Shown here: in pieces, positions 5,010 through 8,218 of the stretch | How the letters are laid out: the number at the start of each line of letters is the position of its first letter | Position numbering within the stretch: the stretch's first letter is position 1 | Origin: an uncultured Verrucomicrobia subdivision 3 bacterium | Lineage (GTDB): Bacteria > Verrucomicrobiota > Verrucomicrobiae > Limisphaerales > UBA11358 | Reading direction: 5' to 3' | NCBI GenBank assembly: GCA_903921455.1 | Contig: CAIXPZ010000120.1 | Coordinates: 1 to 8,218, forward strand | Length of the DNA stretch: 8,218 nucleotides | Made by a program: the position numbers and the translations under genes | The notes under the pieces: generated by a model | What the model was told of the DNA's origin: nothing | Seen by the model: the letters and a program-made list of their open reading frames with translations, nothing else | The model's database searches: none

Positions 5010-6249
5010 CGTTCGTCCCTTTTACGGGCGGCATCGGAAACCTGCGCCGGTCCTGGCCGCGCAGTATCCGGACAAACTGGTTTGGGTCTGGGACCATTTG
5101 AATCCGTTCAAGTGGAATGTCTGGATGAGCTTTGACGGCGGCGCGGCTTGGACGCTGATCGAGGATTATTGGATGTATGGCGATGCCCGGCAGTTTGCGC
5201 CCGATGGTGGCAGCGAATTGTATTTCATCGTCGGCGTGGATGAGGCCGGGAACGAGGTCACGCGGCGGAGTAATTGGATCCGGCCCGACGATGCGCTGTT
5301 GCCTGCGCCCGTGCTGCGGCCGGTTTATCCGGATTTGCTGGTGTGGGATTGGGATCTACCGAATCCCTTCAAATGGAACGTCTGGCAAAGTCTCGACGGT
5401 GGGGCTTCTTACATTCTTGTGGAGGGTTATTGGATGTATGGCGACGCCCGGCAGTTCGCGCCGGACGGTGGCGCTGAGTTGCATTTCATTGTGGGCGTTG
5501 ATGAGGCCGGCAATGAAGTCACCGAGCGCAGCAATGCCGTTCGCCCTGATGATGCGCCCGTGCCTGCGCCGGTAACGCTGCTCACGGGGCTGTCGGCGTA
5601 TTGGGATGGTGATAGCTATCTGGACCAGGTTGATCTTGTGGAAATCCTGAATGCGGGCGATGGGATTTTTGGCTCCAGCCAATTGCTGCCGTCGGGTTCG
5701 ACGGGTCTCGTGTTCGAGTCGCCCACCGATGCCGATCTCTTTTACAGCAAGTCCACCGTATTTGATAACTACTCGGCCCGCACCGTCAATTGCTGGGTCA
5801 ACCTGCAGAACTGGCAGGGGAATTTTCTGCTCTCGGATGTGTCTGACGACGGCCTCGGCGCTTGCACTGGCTTGAGCCTGCGCATGTGTGCCGATGGTGG
5901 TTTTTACGAGTTTGGCAGCCATTACGCTGCTGGTTGGGATGGGAGTTCTGAGAATTTGCAGGAAGGCCAAATCTTGGAGGGGGTGTGGTTTATGCTGACG
6001 ATCACGTCGAACAATTCCGAGATGCGCGTTTACATCAACGGCGCGCTGTCCGGCACGCTGGCGCTGACGGGGCCGACGACTCCCTATTCCGGGCAGGGGG
6101 CAGAATCCTTTTGGCTGAACGGCCCGCACTTTTGGGGAAGCATGATCGGTCAATTTTGTTATCTCGGCGTGTGGGGTCGCGTGCTCGATCCCGCCGAACT
6201 CGGAACACTTTACAACAACGGCGCCGGCCGCGCCTTTGCGGGTCTGTAA
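4960..6249 (+). CDS. Adhesin-like phage protein: two FN3-like repeats plus LamG-like domain
   Basis: The 429-residue protein has a short basic N-terminus, then two tandem 87-residue repeats at about 28-114 and 115-201. Each contains PAPVL, a W.WD motif, NPFKWNVW, S.DGG, YWMYGDARQFAPDGG, FIVGVDEAGNEVT and RPDDA. They look like fibronectin-III-like beta sandwiches. From about 210 (GLSAYWDGDSY) to the end is a concanavalin/LamG-like fold, with YSARTVNCWVN, GVWFMLTITSNNSEMRVYIN followed by GALSG, and the terminal LGVWGRVLDPAELGTLYNNG. Such domains bind carbohydrate or mediate contact, so a virion surface, fibre or decoration role is inferred. The ATG at 4960 overlaps the previous gene by 50 bases; GTG at 4990 is an alternative. 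There is no signal peptide or membrane segment, in keeping with a structural phage protein rather than a secreted host protein. Confidence 0.85.
   Translation: MRTISPKNGPVVRKRFDVRPFYGRHRKPAPVLAAQYPDKLVWVWDHLNPFKWNVWMSFDGGAAWTLIEDYWMYGDARQFAPDGGSELYFIVGVDEAGNEVTRRSNWIRPDDALLPAPVLRPVYPDLLVWDWDLPNPFKWNVWQSLDGGASYILVEGYWMYGDARQFAPDGGAELHFIVGVDEAGNEVTERSNAVRPDDAPVPAPVTLLTGLSAYWDGDSYLDQVDLVEILNAGDGIFGSSQLLPSGSTGLVFESPTDADLFYSKSTVFDNYSARTVNCWVNLQNWQGNFLLSDVSDDGLGACTGLSLRMCADGGFYEFGSHYAAGWDGSSENLQEGQILEGVWFMLTITSNNSEMRVYINGALSGTLALTGPTTPYSGQGAESFWLNGPHFWGSMIGQFCYLGVWGRVLDPAELGTLYNNGAGRAFAGL
5041..5562 (+). repeat. Two tandem 261-bp coding repeats (87 aa each)
   Basis: Unit 1 spans 5041-5301 and unit 2 spans 5302-5562. 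Protein identity is high in the second half of each unit (YWMYGDARQFAPDGG and FIVGVDEAGNEVT are unchanged). The DNA there differs mainly at third codon positions, for example GGCGATGCC against GGCGACGCC. That pattern suggests an old duplication held by selection on the protein, not a recent slip. Confidence 0.8.
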
Positions 6250-6270
6250 GCCACAACCAAAAACAAAAGT

Positions 6271-6507
6271 ATGAACGCAATCGCCATCAAACCAAAAACC
6301 ATTGAACTCGTGCCGGCGCGCACGGCGCAGATCAACGACATTACCTGGCGCACGAACGATGATTCGTTTGCCCGCAAGTTGACCATCATCGTGAACAACG
6401 CCACGGCGTTTACGGTCACCGGCGCGGATTATGACGCGCTCGGCCAGTGGACCGATGAAACCATCAAGGGCTTGATCCTGGCGCGGTTCGGCCTCGAACT
6501 CGCATGA
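6271..6507 (+). CDS. Small phage protein of unknown function, 78 aa
   Basis: The frame starts at ATG 6271, 21 bases after the adhesin stop, behind an A-rich leader (CCACAACCAAAAACAAAAGT) with no Shine-Dalgarno. The protein alternates hydrophobic and polar residues (KLTIIVNNATAFTVTGADYD), suggesting a beta hairpin or small beta fold, and ends with an amphipathic helix (TIKGLILARFGLELA). No signal peptide, membrane segment or metal motif is seen and I do not recognise the family. Its stop overlaps the next start as ATGA, so it is translationally coupled to the DnaT-like gene. A small head or neck accessory role is possible from position alone. Confidence 0.75.
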   Translation: MNAIAIKPKTIELVPARTAQINDITWRTNDDSFARKLTIIVNNATAFTVTGADYDALGQWTDETIKGLILARFGLELA

Positions 6508-7352
6508 ACGCGCCTGTCCTCACCAGCTTGGCCGGCGTCTTCGGCGCGACGTGGGCGGACCGTTGGGACATCAACGGGACGTTTACGTTCGACCACGGCG
6601 GCTTTGCGCCGTCGGACATGGAGATCTGGCTCCGGCGCGAGTTTGTGGACGCGGATTTTGCGCTGTGGGGCACGTTCAACAGCGCGGCGGCGGGTTTCAC
6701 CGTGGACCACCTGAGCGCCGCGAGCGTGGACCCGATTCACTACCAGGTGAAATTGCGGTTCAACAATCATGTTGATCCGCCGGGCCCGTTCTCGAATGTC
6801 TTTGACGTGGTGATGCCCGAACCGGCGGCGCCGGCTGGGTTTGCGCTCGTCAAAGAAGCGGGTGCCGGCCTGACGAACGCGAACAGTTACGCCAGCGTGG
6901 CGGATGGCGACGATTACCACGACGGGCATTTGTATGCCACGGCGTGGACGGGCGCGACGCTCGAAAAGAAAACGGCCGCGCTCGTGATGGCGTCGCGGCT
7001 GATTGATGCAGAATACCAGTTTGGCGGAGTGCGAGCCGTGGCCAGTCAGGCGCTGCAATGGCCGCGCGAGGACTGCCCTGATCCGGACGCGGGCGACGTG
7101 GTTGCCAAAACGATGGTTCCGAAGGCCGTTGTCGAGGCCGCGTGCGAGCTGGCGCGGGAACTCATCATCACCGATCGCACGGCGGCGCCGCCGGGCGAGG
7201 GTTTGAGTTATCAAAACGTCGGCAGTAACCAGACCGGTTACAACAAGTCCGACACGCGGCCGATCATTCCCGCCGTCGTCCAGGCGTTGCTGGGGAAATT
7301 TGGTTCGCTGATTAAATCGAAAAGCGGATCCGTGAAACTTGTGCGCGTATGA
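6504..7352 (+). CDS. DnaT-like / head-tail connector-type protein with extra N-terminal beta domain
   Basis: The 282-residue protein has two parts. Residues about 112-282 match the phage family usually labelled putative DnaT-like ssDNA-binding protein: an opening ALVKEAGAGLTNANSYASVA, then DDYH, a helical KKTAALVMASRLIDAEYQFGG, the ALQWPRED signature at 183-190, VPKAVVEAACELAREL, and a C-terminal PAVVQALLGKFG. In phage genomes this family sits between capsid and tail genes, so a head-completion or connector role is more likely than replication. Residues 1-108 are an added beta-rich domain with many aromatic residues (FTFDHGGFAPSDMEIWLRRE) and a final FSNVFDVVMPEPAAP linker, plausibly FN3-like. 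The ATG at 6504 overlaps the preceding stop in ATGA, and its own stop overlaps the next ATG in the same way. A long antisense ORF across it is a shadow. Confidence 0.8.
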   Translation: MNAPVLTSLAGVFGATWADRWDINGTFTFDHGGFAPSDMEIWLRREFVDADFALWGTFNSAAAGFTVDHLSAASVDPIHYQVKLRFNNHVDPPGPFSNVFDVVMPEPAAPAGFALVKEAGAGLTNANSYASVADGDDYHDGHLYATAWTGATLEKKTAALVMASRLIDAEYQFGGVRAVASQALQWPREDCPDPDAGDVVAKTMVPKAVVEAACELARELIITDRTAAPPGEGLSYQNVGSNQTGYNKSDTRPIIPAVVQALLGKFGSLIKSKSGSVKLVRV

Positions 7353-7654
7353 CTGAGCCAATTCAAAATCTGAAAAAGTTCAGGTTCGTGCCGGAGGTCA
7401 CCCTGGGTAACGTGCTGCAACTGCTCACGATCGCGGCGGCGGTGGTCGGCTTGTGGGTGAGTCTCGACAAGCGGCTGGCAGCCGTCGAGGTGCAGGAAAG
7501 CTACGCCCTCGAGGAGCGGCACGATTTGAAAAAAAGTCTGGCGACGCTCGCCGAAAATCAGGCGCTGCTGGCGCGGACGGTGGACCGCATCAGCATTTTG
7601 TTTGATCAACACACAAAAGATGCCGGCGGCAGTGCGAGCCGCACGGGCCAATGA
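7349..7654 (+). CDS. One-TM coiled-coil protein (holin- or i-spanin-like topology)
   Basis: The 101-residue product has a short charged N-terminus, one hydrophobic segment at about residues 19-39 (LGNVLQLLTIAAAVVGLWVS), and then a charged helical stretch, about 40-92, with coiled-coil-like spacing (LDKRLAAVEVQESYALEERH onward to ENQALLARTVDRISILFDQH). This is the topology of small phage membrane proteins such as i-spanins, some class III holins and XhlA-like proteins. No sequence motif settles which, so the name is by topology only. Start and stop are fixed by ATGA overlaps with both neighbours. The next gene encodes a lipoprotein-like product, which makes a spanin pair conceivable, although the gene is not next to any visible endolysin. 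Confidence 0.8.
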   Translation: MTEPIQNLKKFRFVPEVTLGNVLQLLTIAAAVVGLWVSLDKRLAAVEVQESYALEERHDLKKSLATLAENQALLARTVDRISILFDQHTKDAGGSASRTGQ

Positions 7655-8218
7655 CCAATAATTTTATGAAAAAATATGCACCGATTCATGTCGGGACGCG
7701 CTGGGCGACCGACCATACCTGGGGCGTGATGGTGGAGGGTGTGAAGCCTGCCGCTGAATTGCTGTGCGTCGGCTGCACGCAAGCGCAGGCCAAAGGCATG
7801 GCCGCGAAACTCAACGGTGCGAGCCGCACCGGCAAACTGGCAACAGCGGCGGCCGTGCTGGTGGCGGCGTTGCTCTTTTCCGGCTGCACGATCGCGCCGC
7901 TCAAGGGCGGCAAGGCCACGACCAGCCAGGCGGCTGGTCGCATCGAGCAAAATGTCGTGCAATCTGAGAACCCGGCGCAGACGTCGCGCCAAGGGCAAGA
8001 GACGGTGCGCACGAAGTCTTACACCGTGCCGGCCGGATCCCGCATGGTGGAGTCGCATGTCACTGCTGACGCGGGCGGAGCGCCCACCACGAATGCGCAA
8101 ACCATGATAATCAGCGAGCCGATGCCGATTACGGAACATGAAGAGACGCGAGCAACTACGGAATTGGGAGCGGCTCAGAAGGACACGGCGCGCGAATTAA
8201 GCGCGAAGCTGGCGAGCC
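7651..8218 (+). CDS. Partial CDS: small N-terminal domain joined to a lipoprotein, 3' end beyond window
   Basis: From ATG 7651, which overlaps the previous stop as ATGA, the frame is open for 189 codons to the right edge. Residues 1-55 (GTRWATDHTWGVMVEG, AAELLCVGCTQAQAKGMAAK, LNG) look like a small cytosolic phage domain in which a Cys/Gln/Ala helix ends at an LN. They are followed by LATAAAVLVAALLFSGCTIA, a hydrophobic stretch with a lipobox LFSGC whose Cys is residue 79. Counted from the internal Met50 (ATG 7798), that segment is an ordinary 29-residue lipoprotein signal with Lys and Arg in its n-region. The rest is hydrophilic, rich in Thr, Gln, Glu and Ala, with YTVPAGSRMVESHV. Either two products are made by internal initiation or the full-length protein is a membrane-anchored fusion. 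An o-spanin or envelope-modifying lipoprotein is possible. Confidence 0.75.
   Translation, partial: MTNNFMKKYAPIHVGTRWATDHTWGVMVEGVKPAAELLCVGCTQAQAKGMAAKLNGASRTGKLATAAAVLVAALLFSGCTIAPLKGGKATTSQAAGRIEQNVVQSENPAQTSRQGQETVRTKSYTVPAGSRMVESHVTADAGGAPTTNAQTMIISEPMPITEHEETRATTELGAAQKDTARELSAKLAS
7798..8218 (+). CDS. Alternative internal start: lipoprotein form of the last CDS (partial)
   Basis: ATG at 7798, in the same frame as the longer CDS, is preceded by AAAGG only one base away, too close for a good ribosome site. It would start MAAKLNGASRTGKLATAAAV, with a positive n-region, a hydrophobic core and Cys30 in LFSGC. This is a textbook lipoprotein signal, whereas the full-length protein places the lipobox 79 residues in, where signal peptidase II would not normally use it. 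The protein would be exported and acylated, with a hydrophilic 110-residue or longer mature part in the periplasm or at the outer membrane. GTG codons slightly upstream are other possible starts. Confidence 0.4.
   Translation, partial: MAAKLNGASRTGKLATAAAVLVAALLFSGCTIAPLKGGKATTSQAAGRIEQNVVQSENPAQTSRQGQETVRTKSYTVPAGSRMVESHVTADAGGAPTTNAQTMIISEPMPITEHEETRATTELGAAQKDTARELSAKLAS

Noticed and set aside
5356..6153. 265-codon minus-strand ORF opposite the adhesin gene
   Set aside because: Its sense strand encodes clear repeats and a LamG-like domain; the antisense translation has no recognisable motif.
4960..6249. Diversity-generating retroelement target
   Set aside because: The LamG-like end is not followed by a template repeat or reverse transcriptase within the window, and no adenine-biased variable copy was seen.
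6429..7361. 310-codon minus-strand ORF opposite the DnaT-like gene
   Set aside because: Arg-rich, low-information translation covering the whole of a recognised gene; compositional shadow.

Overview
The window is a phage or prophage head-assembly module, read almost entirely on the + strand, in GC-rich DNA. From about 1.2 kb onward the order is portal protein (DUF4055 type), scaffolding protein, HK97-fold major capsid protein of the Gp13-like type, a small CxxC protein, a large adhesin-like protein (two tandem 87-residue FN3-like repeats plus a LamG-like domain), a small conserved-looking protein, a DnaT-like/head-tail connector-type protein with an extra N-terminal beta-rich domain, a one-TM coiled-coil protein, and an open-ended CDS carrying a lipoprotein signal. 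No rRNA, tRNA, CRISPR array or IS transposase is visible. The lipobox indicates a diderm host. The gene style and the A-rich short intergenic repeats would suit an environmental Verrucomicrobiota-type bacterium, but that placement is a weak inference.

Layout: (1) 1-282, a minus-strand CDS running off the left edge. (2) 257-490, a long imperfect palindrome whose left arm includes that gene's start and whose right arm carries a decayed mirror copy. (3) 554-690, two tiny TAATG-coupled ORFs behind the best Shine-Dalgarno in the window. (4) 691-1206, about 500 bases without a convincing gene, full of hairpins and short direct repeats, lying where a terminase gene would normally be expected. (5) 1207-4572, portal, scaffold and capsid. 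(6) 4573-4715, a hairpin-rich spacer. (7) 4716-8218, adhesin, connector and a possible lysis or envelope cluster; the last four genes are joined by three successive ATGA overlaps.

How the genes fit together: portal, scaffold and capsid proteins would build the procapsid. The DnaT-like protein sits where head-completion or connector proteins are found. The repeat/LamG protein is a plausible virion surface or fibre component. The membrane coiled-coil protein followed by a lipoprotein could be a holin/spanin-like pair, but this is inferred from topology and position only. The most unusual material is the non-coding left third: the mirror-image leader at 257-490 and the run of hairpins at 731-977, which could be a structured RNA, a packaging site or a regulatory region.
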